Notes under the pieces: model-generated
What the model was told of the DNA's origin: nothing
The model's input: the letters and a program-made list of their open reading frames with translations, nothing else
Databases searched by the model: none
From: UBA969 sp041694635
GTDB taxonomy: Bacteria > Planctomycetota > Planctomycetia > Gemmatales > Gemmataceae
Length of the DNA: 64,000 nt
Direction: 5' to 3'
NCBI GenBank assembly: GCA_041694635.1
Contig: JBDNHI010000149.1
Location: 16,456 to 80,455, forward strand
Translations under genes and position numbers: made by a program
Part shown: piece after piece, positions 9,398 through 17,749 of the stretch
How the letters are laid out: every line of letters begins with the position of its first letter
Numbering within the stretch: the stretch's first letter is position 1

Positions 9398-9559
9398 TTA
9401 GTTGACGGGTTCAACCCACCAAGGACTTGCAGCCTTAATTTTTTTGATAATCTCGTCTTTTTCGCGATTATCTTTGGCAGCAGCAAGCTTTTCTTTAAGC
9501 TTGTTCATTTTTTTCTTTCTTCGATACCGACGATCTAATTCAATTCTTCGCTCAACCAT
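9398..9559 (-). CDS. DUF6800-like small basic protein
   Basis: This 53-residue protein has a perfect GGAGG 9 bases before the ATG and its own terminator. It starts MVERRIELDRRYRRKKKM and ends PWWVEPVN. The Arg/Lys-rich helix followed by a Trp-Trp-Pro-type end matches a small protein I remember as nearly universal in planctomycetes (DUF6800). Function is unknown; the charge suggests nucleic-acid or ribosome contact, which is only inference. It is easily missed because of its size. Confidence 0.75.
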   Translation of the reverse strand: MVERRIELDRRYRRKKKMNKLKEKLAAAKDNREKDEIIKKIKAASPWWVEPVN

Positions 9560-9621
9560 GGAACTAAAGCCTCCGATATAAGGGTAATCCTTGTCATTTT
9601 AAGTATTATACAAAAAAATTG

Positions 9622-10644
9622 CTAGGAAATAAGCCCCTCCATAGGACTTGAAGCTTGGGCGTAAAGCTTTTTTGGAATTCTCCCCGCAAGGTATGATAGC
9701 CTACCAGCAATACAAGCATAGTGCATAGCCAAAGCCATATGTTTAGGAAATTTTGCACCAGCAATTGCAGTATTTAGCAAAACTCCATCACAGCCAAGCT
9801 CCATAGCCTTAGCAACATCGCTTGCAGAACCTACTCCTGCATCAACAATAACAGGGTAATCTTTATTTTCACTTTTTAGAAATTCGAGAATAATCCTTAT
9901 ATTATTGGGGTTTAAAATACCTTGCCCACTACCAATAGGGCTTCCTGCGGGCATAACGCTGGTAGCGCCTGCTTTTTGTAAATTTCTTGCAGCTATAGGG
10001 TCATCGCTTGTGTAAGCAAGAACTTGAAATCCGTCATTCACAAGGATTTCTGTAGCTCGAAGAGTTTCCAATGGGTCGGGAAGAAGGGTTTTGGGGTCTC
10101 CCAAGCATTCAAGCTTAATCCATTCTGAACCAGGATTTTCAAGGTTTCTTAGTAACTCTCTGCCAAGTCTTGCGTGCCTAACCGCGTCCTCTGCGGAATA
10201 ACAACCAGCGGTATTGGGAAGAATAATAAGTTTTTTTAAATCGAGAAAATCGAGAATACTGCGCCCTTCTTTGTCTACTAGGCGTTCTCTTCGAACTGCA
10301 ACGGTTGTGACTTCGCATTCACTGAGGTCTAGGCATTGCTTCATTAATTCTAGAGTGGAATATTTTCCTGTGCCAGTGATGAGCCTATTTTTGAATTCAA
10401 ATTTGCCAATTTTTAAAGGCGTATCCACAAGATTAGTTTCTCCACTTCCGCCACCTACTAAAGTAACAATTTCCAAGTTATCACCCTCTTTTAAGGAATT
10501 CTGGTTGTGTTCTATCAGGGGAATTACCTTCCTGTTAAGTTCAACAGCAACCTTTTTGCTATCTAGATTAAGAAAGATTAAAAGTTCTGAAATGTTTATG
10601 AAACTCGGTATCTTTTGCACTTCGCCGTTAATGGTGATATTCAT
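9622..10644 (-). CDS. thiG: ThiS-ThiG fusion, thiazole synthase
   Basis: The product has 340 residues from the ATG at 10644, chosen because GAGG lies 9 bases upstream; a TTG at 10659 is the alternative. Residues 1-66 are a ThiS ubiquitin-like sulfur carrier ending in LVGGG; residues 72-340 are ThiG, a TIM barrel with LPNTAGCYSAEDAVR, WIKLE (Schiff-base lysine K177), SDDPIAARNL, MPAGSPIGSGQGI and LLNTAIAGAK. ThiG condenses deoxyxylulose phosphate, dehydroglycine and ThiS-borne sulfur to the thiazole of thiamine. Oddly, the ThiS Gly-Gly, normally the C terminus that is thiocarboxylated, is internal here, so a cleavage or another mechanism is needed. No TPP riboswitch or other thi gene is seen nearby. 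Confidence 0.93.
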   Translation of the reverse strand: MNITINGEVQKIPSFINISELLIFLNLDSKKVAVELNRKVIPLIEHNQNSLKEGDNLEIVTLVGGGSGETNLVDTPLKIGKFEFKNRLITGTGKYSTLELMKQCLDLSECEVTTVAVRRERLVDKEGRSILDFLDLKKLIILPNTAGCYSAEDAVRHARLGRELLRNLENPGSEWIKLECLGDPKTLLPDPLETLRATEILVNDGFQVLAYTSDDPIAARNLQKAGATSVMPAGSPIGSGQGILNPNNIRIILEFLKSENKDYPVIVDAGVGSASDVAKAMELGCDGVLLNTAIAGAKFPKHMALAMHYACIAGRLSYLAGRIPKKLYAQASSPMEGLIS

Positions 10645-10792
10645 AATCAATAGCCTCAAAATACTTTTAGCACTTTTGTCTGAAAATAGACTGGTATTTT
10701 TACTTCTCTTCCTAAGGGCATCATATGATAATCTATGGTTGTAAAGGTAAGAATTTTTACCCTAATGCTATTTTGCTTTGTCTGGAAAAACT

Positions 10793-12652
10793 ATGTCATC
10801 ACATTACATTCCGCGCACCAAGGTTCCTACTATCGTATTTGCAAATAGCAACCAAGCTGCTAGGCATATTGCCCTTCAAATCGAAGAAATAATTAAAACC
10901 AATTTAACTCAGGGCAAATATACCGTTCTTGGTTTACCTACGGGTTCCACCCCGGTCAGCTTATATCGTGAATTAATCAGAATGCATAAGGAAGAGGGAC
11001 TAGATTTTTCTAAAGTTATTTCTTTCAACCTCGATGAATACTATCCGCTTGACTCAAAGCACCCTCAGAGTTACCGAAGATGGATGCACGAAACATTTTT
11101 TGATCATATTAATATTCCCCAAAATCAGATTAATATCCCAGATGGCACACTTTCTTTCGACAAAATTGAAGAATTTTGTATTAACTACGAAAAGAAAATT
11201 AGGCAAGCAGGGGGATTAGATCTCCAACTGCTTGGTATTGGCCGTTCTGGACATATGGGATTTAACGAACCAGGATCCACCCGTCATAGCCGCACTAGGC
11301 TTGCAACCTTAGATGCGGTAACTCGAAGAGATGCGGGTCAGGTGTTTTTCGGAGAAGAAAATGTTCCATTGCGTGCCTTAACTATGGGTGTGGGCACCAT
11401 TATGGATGCTAGAAAAGTTATTTTGATGGCCTTTGGCGAACACAAAGCTCCTATAGTTTCTAAAGCATTGGAAGGCCCAGTTACTGAAAATATCACTGCT
11501 AGTTTTCTTCAAGAACATCCAGATGCAACTTTTATTCTTGACCAAGCAGCTTCAAAAAATCTCTCTGCTATTGATCGACCTTGGGCCGTTGGGCCCGTTG
11601 CTTGGAACGATACCCTTATCCGTAAAGCGGTAATTGAACTTAGTCTTAAAACTGGCAAAGGTTTGCTTAAACTTTCAGATGATGATTTTCGCGAACACGA
11701 ACTTTATGAATTATTAAGAGAACATGGCCCTGCAAGCGTGCTTGGTTTAAAAGTTTTTAAGCAAATGATGGATACAATTTGTAACGAACCTGCAGGAACT
11801 ACCCAAAAGAAAATTTTGGTTTTCAGCCCTCATCCAGATGACGATGTTATTAGTATGGGTGGCACCCTAATTCGCTTAGTTGAGCAAGGTCACAAAGTAT
11901 TTGTTGCATATATGACCAGTGGAAATATTGCAGTATTTGATCACGATGCTTGGCGGTTTACCGATTATGCAACAGAGTTTAACAGATTATTCAAAATTGA
12001 TGAAAAACTGACTCATCAAATTAAAGAAAGGGTTCGGACTTTTCTTGACCAAAAGTCTGCTGGGCAATCGGATTCTGATGACCTTTTAAAAATAAAATCC
12101 CTGATTCGGGAAACCGAGGCCAGGGCAGCAGCACTTGCTTGCGGTATTCCACCTGAGCAACTTGAATTTATGAACCTTCGCTTTTATCGTACAGGAACTA
12201 TTGCCAAAGCTCCTATTTACCCTGCTGATATCCAAGACATTCAAAATCTAATTGAAAAGTTTAATCCTTTTCAAGTTTATGTTGCAGGAGAATTATCTGA
12301 TCCACACGGAACGCATAGGGTTTGTGCAGAAGCAATTTTTGAAGCAATTCGCAGAGCACGAACTAAAAATATTCAGTCTGAGATTTGGCTTTACCGAGGT
12401 GCTTGGGAAGAGTGGGAACCACAGGATTTGGAACGGGTGGTTCCTCTAGGGCCAGAGGAACTCGAACGGAAAAAGATGGCAATCTTTCGTCATCAATCCC
12501 AAAAAGACCGTGCAATGTTCCCAGGGAATTCAGATCGCAGAGAGTTTTGGCAGCGGGCAGAAGATAGAAACCTTGGCACTGCCAAGATTTTTGATCAGCT
12601 TGGTTTACCCGAATTTTTCGCCCTCGAAGGCTTTGTTCAATGGAAAGAATAA
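10793..12652 (+). CDS. nagB: Glucosamine-6-phosphate deaminase fused to LmbE/PIG-L deacetylase-like domain
   Basis: The product has 619 residues from the ATG at 10793; a TTG at 10778 is an alternative. Residues 1-270 are NagB-like: GLPTGSTPVSLYREL, FNLDEYYPL, GIGRSGHMGFNEPGS, and VTENITASFLQEH. In the catalytic loop the usual ND of NDGH is RS, a variant I associate with the long fused form. Residues 340-619 are an LmbE/PIG-L zinc hydrolase with SPHPDDDVISMGG and a later DPHGTHR. Together they could de-N-acetylate and deaminate GlcNAc-type sugar phosphates to fructose-6-phosphate; the coupling is inference. It is divergent from thiG. Confidence 0.92.
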   Translation: MSSHYIPRTKVPTIVFANSNQAARHIALQIEEIIKTNLTQGKYTVLGLPTGSTPVSLYRELIRMHKEEGLDFSKVISFNLDEYYPLDSKHPQSYRRWMHETFFDHINIPQNQINIPDGTLSFDKIEEFCINYEKKIRQAGGLDLQLLGIGRSGHMGFNEPGSTRHSRTRLATLDAVTRRDAGQVFFGEENVPLRALTMGVGTIMDARKVILMAFGEHKAPIVSKALEGPVTENITASFLQEHPDATFILDQAASKNLSAIDRPWAVGPVAWNDTLIRKAVIELSLKTGKGLLKLSDDDFREHELYELLREHGPASVLGLKVFKQMMDTICNEPAGTTQKKILVFSPHPDDDVISMGGTLIRLVEQGHKVFVAYMTSGNIAVFDHDAWRFTDYATEFNRLFKIDEKLTHQIKERVRTFLDQKSAGQSDSDDLLKIKSLIRETEARAAALACGIPPEQLEFMNLRFYRTGTIAKAPIYPADIQDIQNLIEKFNPFQVYVAGELSDPHGTHRVCAEAIFEAIRRARTKNIQSEIWLYRGAWEEWEPQDLERVVPLGPEELERKKMAIFRHQSQKDRAMFPGNSDRREFWQRAEDRNLGTAKIFDQLGLPEFFALEGFVQWKE

Positions 12653-12856
12653 CCTTTCTTTCCTACAACCACTAAGCCTTGCCTATCTTCAAAATTCGAG
12701 TAATCGGAATAATTGTTATCGGTATGCAATTGTTACAGCTTTATTTATTTTAGCGTTACTATATTTCCTAATTCACTTTAGGACGAATCTTACTTTTTCC
12801 GAATGAACATTAAGTTATATCTAAACTATATATTCATTCGCTTTAGGAAAAAGTCT

Positions 12857-13294
12857 ATGGAAATTATGACTTTGGAAACTGCAGAATCCATGCTGCCTTT
12901 AGCGAGCAGGGTTGCAGAAGATTTAAAATGTGCTTCTTCAAGGGTTAGAATTCTTCGAACTGAAAAAAACTTTTATGAAAAGAAAAAAAATAAACTTAAT
13001 TGGATAGAGCGTAGAAAATCCTATGAAGTAACGGACGAACTTTTTTTCATTTCCTCTACCCTTGAAAACATCTTAGTCGAAATAAAAAGTATGGGTATTG
13101 AACCTTTAGTTCCCGAACTTGGGTTGATTGGCTTTCCTACCCTTGTTAATAATAGAAAAGCTTACTTTTCTTGGAAACCAGGTGAGCCTTGCGTTTGTTT
13201 TTGGAACTTTTCTGAAGAATTAAATCGCAGGCCAGTCCCTCCAACTTGGTATATTGAAGCAGGTATTAATGAAATGAAAAGAAAATCTGCCTAA
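12857..13294 (+). CDS. DUF2203 family protein
   Basis: The product has 145 residues from the ATG at 12857, which has AGGAAAAAG upstream and begins the conserved part (TLETAESMLPLASRVAEDL). An upstream ATG at 12803 would add 18 residues without a ribosome site. The C-terminal half has the family signature: GLIGFPTLVNNRKAYFSWK, GEPCVCFWN and NRRPVP. DUF2203 proteins are short, soluble, mostly helical and of unknown function. The following trpF gene starts 43 bases later, so the two may be co-transcribed. Confidence 0.85.
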   Translation: MEIMTLETAESMLPLASRVAEDLKCASSRVRILRTEKNFYEKKKNKLNWIERRKSYEVTDELFFISSTLENILVEIKSMGIEPLVPELGLIGFPTLVNNRKAYFSWKPGEPCVCFWNFSEELNRRPVPPTWYIEAGINEMKRKSA

Positions 13295-13337
13295 TATACA
13301 GCAGAGATTTTTATTAGACCTCACGACTGTTTGAATT

Positions 13338-13988
13338 ATGAATAAAAGAGTTCGGGTAAAGGTTTGTGGTGTTAAAACAATTAAAGATGCTTTAAATTCT
13401 GTTGAAGCAGGATGTGACGCTCTAGGCCTAAATTTTTATCCTCATTCCGTTCGTTGCATTACAATTAATACTGCATTAGCCATTGCAAATTCTTTGCCCC
13501 CGTTTGTTTCATTGGTTGCTGTTTTTGCAAATGCCAATGCCCACGATGTTCAAGAAGTTTTCAACAACATAAAACGCATTGATTACTTTCAGTTTCACGG
13601 GAACTATCCAGAATTAAGTATCATTAAATCTAAAAAATGGATTGCAACTCTTTCGATTGATGAATCAATGCCTTTAGACTTATTACAAAATAAATTAGAT
13701 GAGTTTAATCAATTGGCTATTCCCCCTTGTTCAATTCTTATTGATTCAAAAATCAAAGGGATGTTTGGTGGAACAGGTATTACGGCTCCCTGGAAAATTA
13801 TATCTGAATTAAAATGTAATTTTCCTCTATTACTTGCAGGTGGACTAACTCCAGAAAATGTTAATGAAGCAATATTGGTTGTAAAACCATATGGTGTTGA
13901 TGTTGCTTCTGGAGTTGAAAGCGAACCCGGGGAAAAGTCTGCGACCAAATTAAAGAAATTTATCTCAAATTCATTTCTTGTTCTTTAG
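13338..13988 (+). CDS. trpF: Phosphoribosylanthranilate isomerase
   Basis: The product has 216 residues, usual for TrpF. It has the TIM-barrel motifs of the family: RVKVCGVKTIKDA with the catalytic cysteine, LGLNFYPHSVR, the FQFHG strand, IDSKIKGMFGGTG with the catalytic aspartate, and LLAGGLTPENV plus GVDVASGVE in the phosphate site. It isomerises phosphoribosylanthranilate to CdRP in tryptophan synthesis. No other trp gene is in the window. No strong ribosome site precedes the ATG, which may mean it is read with the DUF2203 gene. Confidence 0.95.
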   Translation: MNKRVRVKVCGVKTIKDALNSVEAGCDALGLNFYPHSVRCITINTALAIANSLPPFVSLVAVFANANAHDVQEVFNNIKRIDYFQFHGNYPELSIIKSKKWIATLSIDESMPLDLLQNKLDEFNQLAIPPCSILIDSKIKGMFGGTGITAPWKIISELKCNFPLLLAGGLTPENVNEAILVVKPYGVDVASGVESEPGEKSATKLKKFISNSFLVL

Positions 13989-14348
13989 ACTTAACCATTT
14001 CGTACATTACAAAGAACAGATTAAACCTGCAATTATATCGGAAAAAGGGTAGGTAAATATTGCCAATCCTAAAGACATTAAAATCATACTTTTATGATGA
14101 TGTGTCTAGGAATCTACACCACCAGTTTTAGTTAACTAACTGTCAGCCCTACGAAAATTCTAAAGCTAATAAGAATCAAGTAATTATTTGGTGATGATAA
14201 TGCTTTTAAATCAAAAAATGCGCTTATTCGTTTTCTTTTGTAAATGAAAAGATTTATTTTCAAGAGTTCCAACTGGTTGCTCCTTTTTAGGATCAGGTGA
14301 AATAAGTAAGAACATTTTTTGTATGATAATATTGGTGAAACTAAATTA
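13989..14348. other. Intergenic, no gene seen
   Basis: This is an AT-rich spacer between trpF and moeA. No frame of note, tRNA or Moco-riboswitch architecture is seen. It probably holds the moeA promoter. Confidence 0.5.
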
Positions 14349-14366
14349 GAAACTTTTGTAAGTTTC
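14349..14366 (+). promoter_or_regulatory. Hairpin beside the moeA ribosome site
   Basis: A perfect 7-bp stem (GAAACTT/AAGTTTC) with a TTGT loop ends immediately before AGGGAAAAGGG, the moeA ribosome site. It has no T-run, so it is not a terminator; it may tune translation. Confidence 0.35.
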
Positions 14367-14379
14367 AGGGAAAAGGGCT

Positions 14380-15642
14380 ATGCAACCAGAGAATAAGCTT
14401 TTTCATAGTTCCGATATTCGGATGAAAGGATTTAAAGAGAAACGCAATGTTTCGGAATTTCTAAAAATAATCGATGAAAATGTATTAACAATTAATGAAT
14501 TTGAAATAGTAGATTTGCACCATGCTTCTGGAAGGGTTTTAGCAATTACTATAAAATCTGAAATCAATGTGCCCGGTTTCAATCGTTCCGCAATGGATGG
14601 TTATGCGTTAAAAGGTGAAGAAACCTTTGGTGCTGATCTTTATGCACCGCTCGAATTTAAAATTATTGGTGTTTCATTGCCTGCTAAACCTTTTGAAGGG
14701 AAATTAGAACTTAATAACGCAGTTAGAATTATGACGGGTTCCCCTATGCCTTTAGGTGCAGATGCGGTAATTCCATTTGAACTAGCCAAAGAAGAAGGTG
14801 GAATACTAAAAGTTATCGAGGCAATTCCTCCGGGAAAAAATGTTGGTAAAATTGGCGAAGATGTGCGAGTTGGCCAAGAAATTTTTCCCCCAGGCAGAAA
14901 AATAAGACCTCAAGATGTTGGTCTTTTAGCTTCTATCGGTTTTCCTAATCTAAAAGTTTTACGAAAACCTGTAGTCGAAATCTTTATTACAGGGGATGAA
15001 TTGCTTCCGCCCGGATCTATGCCTATTGGATCTAAAATTGTAGATTCGAATTCAGTTATGTTGGAGTCGCTTGTCTTCCGTGATATCGCTTGCCTACCAA
15101 AAATAATACGCCTTCAAGACAGTAGAGAATTAATCAAAAGTGCAATTATTGAATCAGATGCAGATTTTATTTTAATTAGTGGGGGAAGTTCTGTCGGTCA
15201 GGAAGACCACGCGCCTACTATTGTATCTGAATTAGGCGAAATTTTAATTCACGGTGTAGCTCTTAGGCCAGCAAGCCCATCTGGAATGGGAAAGATAAAT
15301 AAAAAGGTTGTGTTTTTAATTCCTGGGAACCCCGTTTCTTGTCTTTGTGCTTATGATCTTTTCGCAAGTAGGGCCATAAGGAAATTTGCGGGATTAAATT
15401 ACAATATTCCATACCGAACAGTTTTTTTGCAGCTTGGTTCTAAAGTTTCATCTATGGTGGGAAGAATGGATTATGTTCGGGTTAAAATTAGTAATCAATT
15501 AGCAGAGCCACTTGCAATTAGTGGGGCTTCTATGCTTAGTACCACCACATTTGCTGATGGTTTTATTCTTGTTCCTCCCGAATGTGAAGGATTTCCTGCT
15601 GGGGAAAAAGTTGAAATTTACCTTTACGATTTATTTTTATGA
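14380..15642 (+). CDS. moeA: Molybdopterin molybdenumtransferase MoeA (first copy)
   Basis: The product has 420 residues, normal for MoeA. Motifs in order are VPGFNRSAMDGYALKG, MTGSPMPLGADAVIPFE, IFITGDELLPPGSMP, LISGGSSVGQEDH, and IPGNPVSCLCAYDLF, followed by a domain IV beta-sandwich. It inserts molybdate into adenylylated molybdopterin to give Moco. The gene overlaps the next moeA by 4 bases (ATGA), so the two are translationally coupled. It has a 35-residue N-terminal extension before the usual start of the domain. Two paralogues side by side may serve Mo and W or different steps. Confidence 0.94.
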   Translation: MQPENKLFHSSDIRMKGFKEKRNVSEFLKIIDENVLTINEFEIVDLHHASGRVLAITIKSEINVPGFNRSAMDGYALKGEETFGADLYAPLEFKIIGVSLPAKPFEGKLELNNAVRIMTGSPMPLGADAVIPFELAKEEGGILKVIEAIPPGKNVGKIGEDVRVGQEIFPPGRKIRPQDVGLLASIGFPNLKVLRKPVVEIFITGDELLPPGSMPIGSKIVDSNSVMLESLVFRDIACLPKIIRLQDSRELIKSAIIESDADFILISGGSSVGQEDHAPTIVSELGEILIHGVALRPASPSGMGKINKKVVFLIPGNPVSCLCAYDLFASRAIRKFAGLNYNIPYRTVFLQLGSKVSSMVGRMDYVRVKISNQLAEPLAISGASMLSTTTFADGFILVPPECEGFPAGEKVEIYLYDLFL

Positions 15643-17597
15643 ATGATTCAAATACCCAAAAGCAATTTTTAACTGTGATAGACCGAGATCAGGCTGAGAA
15701 ATTATTTCAAGCCGAACTCGATATGATTCCTCTTGAATCGGAGCAAGTTTTTCTTTCCCACGCACTTTATCGGGTTCTTGCTTTTGATGTTTTTGCTCCC
15801 ATTGATGTTCCAGGATTTGATCGTTCTAATGTCGATGGATTTGCATTAAAAGCTGAAGATTCTTTTGGCGCTTGTGAAGATTCAAATAAAGAATTTCAAG
15901 TCGGTAATGAAAATATTGCTACAGGCGTTCATCCCAAGTCAATTGTTTTTAATGGAACAACTTTACCTATTTCTACAGGCGGGATGCTTCCTAGAGGAGC
16001 GGATGCAGTGGTGATGATTGAAAACACTCATTTTAAAAATGGTGTACTTTATATTGATAAGGCAGTTAGCCCGGGGAGTAATATAACTTTTGCGGGAACA
16101 GATATTGCAAAGGGTGAAATCATTCTTCGTAAAGGTGAACTGCTTTCATCAAGAGAAACAGGTGTGCTTGCAGCTCTTGGCATTAATAAAGTTTCGGTTA
16201 TTCGAAAGCCTCGGGTTTCAATTTTTTCTACAGGCGATGAAATAGTTCCCCCGGGCGAATCTCTGCCTCTTGGCTCTATTTATGACAGTAATAGTACGGT
16301 TCTTGCAGATGCGGTAAGGGAAATTGGATGTGAGGCAATAGGTCTTGGAATTATTAAAGATCAAATGGTAAGCCTTAAAGATGCGCTCAACTCTGCTTTA
16401 AAATATGATGTAATTTTACTTAGTGGCGGAACTTCAAAAGGTGGTGGCGATCTTTCCTATAAGGCGGTTGCTGAAATGGGAGCACCTGGAATTGTAGCCC
16501 ACGGGATTTCGCTCAAACCGGGAAAACCGCTTTGTCTTGCAGTCATCCGGCATCAAGGAAGAAAAGTTCCCGTGGTTGTTTTACCCGGATTTCCCACCTC
16601 AGCAATTTTTACTTTTCTGGAGTTTGTTGCACCAGTTTTAAAATGTATGGCAGGAAAATCTGTTGATAAGTCTAGTGCTGTTTCTGCTTGCTTGCCCTTC
16701 AGGATTAATTCCGAGCAGGGGCGAACAGAGTTCCTTCTGGTTGGCCTTGTTCGCAATCAATCTGACACTTTAAATTTAGATAGGCCTAAATTTTCTGCTT
16801 ATCCCTTGGGAAAAGGTTCGGGGTCGGTCACCTCTTTTGCTAAAGCCGATGGTTATATTGTTATTCCTCAAAATCGAGAATTTCTTGATGTTAATGAAAT
16901 TGTTGATGTCCAACTTTTAGCAAAAGAAATTATTCCTGCTGAAATTGTAATTATGGGTAGCCATTGTGTTGGGCTTGATTATCTTATTGGAAAATTACGA
17001 GAACTTGGGGTTCGTGCTAAGTTCCTATCTGTTGGTAGTACTGGTGGGCTTGATGCTGTTAAACGCAATGAATGCGATATTGCTGGTATACATTTGCTTC
17101 ACCAAGAATCTAACACCTACAACCAACATTTTATAAGTGATAACATTGAATTAATTAAGGGTTATAGTCGTAGGCAGGGTTTGATTTTCCGAAAAGACGA
17201 CAAACGCTTTTCTCATAAAACTTTGGATTTTATTATTCAAAATATTATTTCCCTTCCCAATGTGCTTATGGTTAACCGAAATAGAGGCAGTGGCACTCGA
17301 ATTCTTATCGATAAACTTTTAAATAAGATTAGGCCTGATGGATATTTTGCAGAAGTTAAATCTCACACCGCTGTAGTTGCGGCAGTTTGTCAAGAGCGTG
17401 CCGATTGGGGGATTGCAATTAAGTCTGTAGTTGAAGAAAGTGTTCTAGGTTTTATTCCATTAACGAATGAGGAATTTGATTTTGCGATTCCAAAAGTTAG
17501 GTTATCAAGACCAGAAATTCAAATTTTCGTAAACCTTCTCAAAGATCCTAGTGTTCTAAAAGAGTTGGAAAAGCTAGGATTACTATTAAAAAAATAA
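15639..17597 (+). CDS. moeA: MoeA with C-terminal periplasmic-binding-type domain (second copy)
   Basis: The product has 652 residues. Residues 1-430 are a second MoeA (VPGFDRSNVDGFALKAED, STGGMLPRGADAVVMIE, IFSTGDEIVPPGESL, LLSGGTSKGGGDLSYK, VVLPGFPTSAIF). Residues 435-652 are a type-2 periplasmic-binding fold without a signal peptide (IVIMGSHCVGLDYLIGKL, VGSTGGLDAVKRNECDIAG, GIHL, NRNRGSGTRILID), the known MoeA-LysR-substrate-binding arrangement. The extra domain probably senses or binds a small anion such as molybdate or tungstate in the cytoplasm; that is inference. It overlaps the upstream moeA by 4 bases. Confidence 0.93.
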   Translation: MNDSNTQKQFLTVIDRDQAEKLFQAELDMIPLESEQVFLSHALYRVLAFDVFAPIDVPGFDRSNVDGFALKAEDSFGACEDSNKEFQVGNENIATGVHPKSIVFNGTTLPISTGGMLPRGADAVVMIENTHFKNGVLYIDKAVSPGSNITFAGTDIAKGEIILRKGELLSSRETGVLAALGINKVSVIRKPRVSIFSTGDEIVPPGESLPLGSIYDSNSTVLADAVREIGCEAIGLGIIKDQMVSLKDALNSALKYDVILLSGGTSKGGGDLSYKAVAEMGAPGIVAHGISLKPGKPLCLAVIRHQGRKVPVVVLPGFPTSAIFTFLEFVAPVLKCMAGKSVDKSSAVSACLPFRINSEQGRTEFLLVGLVRNQSDTLNLDRPKFSAYPLGKGSGSVTSFAKADGYIVIPQNREFLDVNEIVDVQLLAKEIIPAEIVIMGSHCVGLDYLIGKLRELGVRAKFLSVGSTGGLDAVKRNECDIAGIHLLHQESNTYNQHFISDNIELIKGYSRRQGLIFRKDDKRFSHKTLDFIIQNIISLPNVLMVNRNRGSGTRILIDKLLNKIRPDGYFAEVKSHTAVVAAVCQERADWGIAIKSVVEESVLGFIPLTNEEFDFAIPKVRLSRPEIQIFVNLLKDPSVLKELEKLGLLLKK

Positions 17598-17749
17598 CCA
17601 CTTCTACTGTAAAATTACATTTAAACCTTTAAAAGCAAAGATAATCCACGACTTCTTTAAGGAATTGTAATAAATCTCTTCCAGAATTGCCGATTTGATA
17701 TTAGGATATTTATGTTAGTTCCGCCTGTGCTTAAATAAAGGTTCCTTCC

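Noticed and set aside
13989..14379. Moco riboswitch upstream of moeA
   Set aside because: Only one small hairpin is visible; the multi-stem Moco RNA layout is not.
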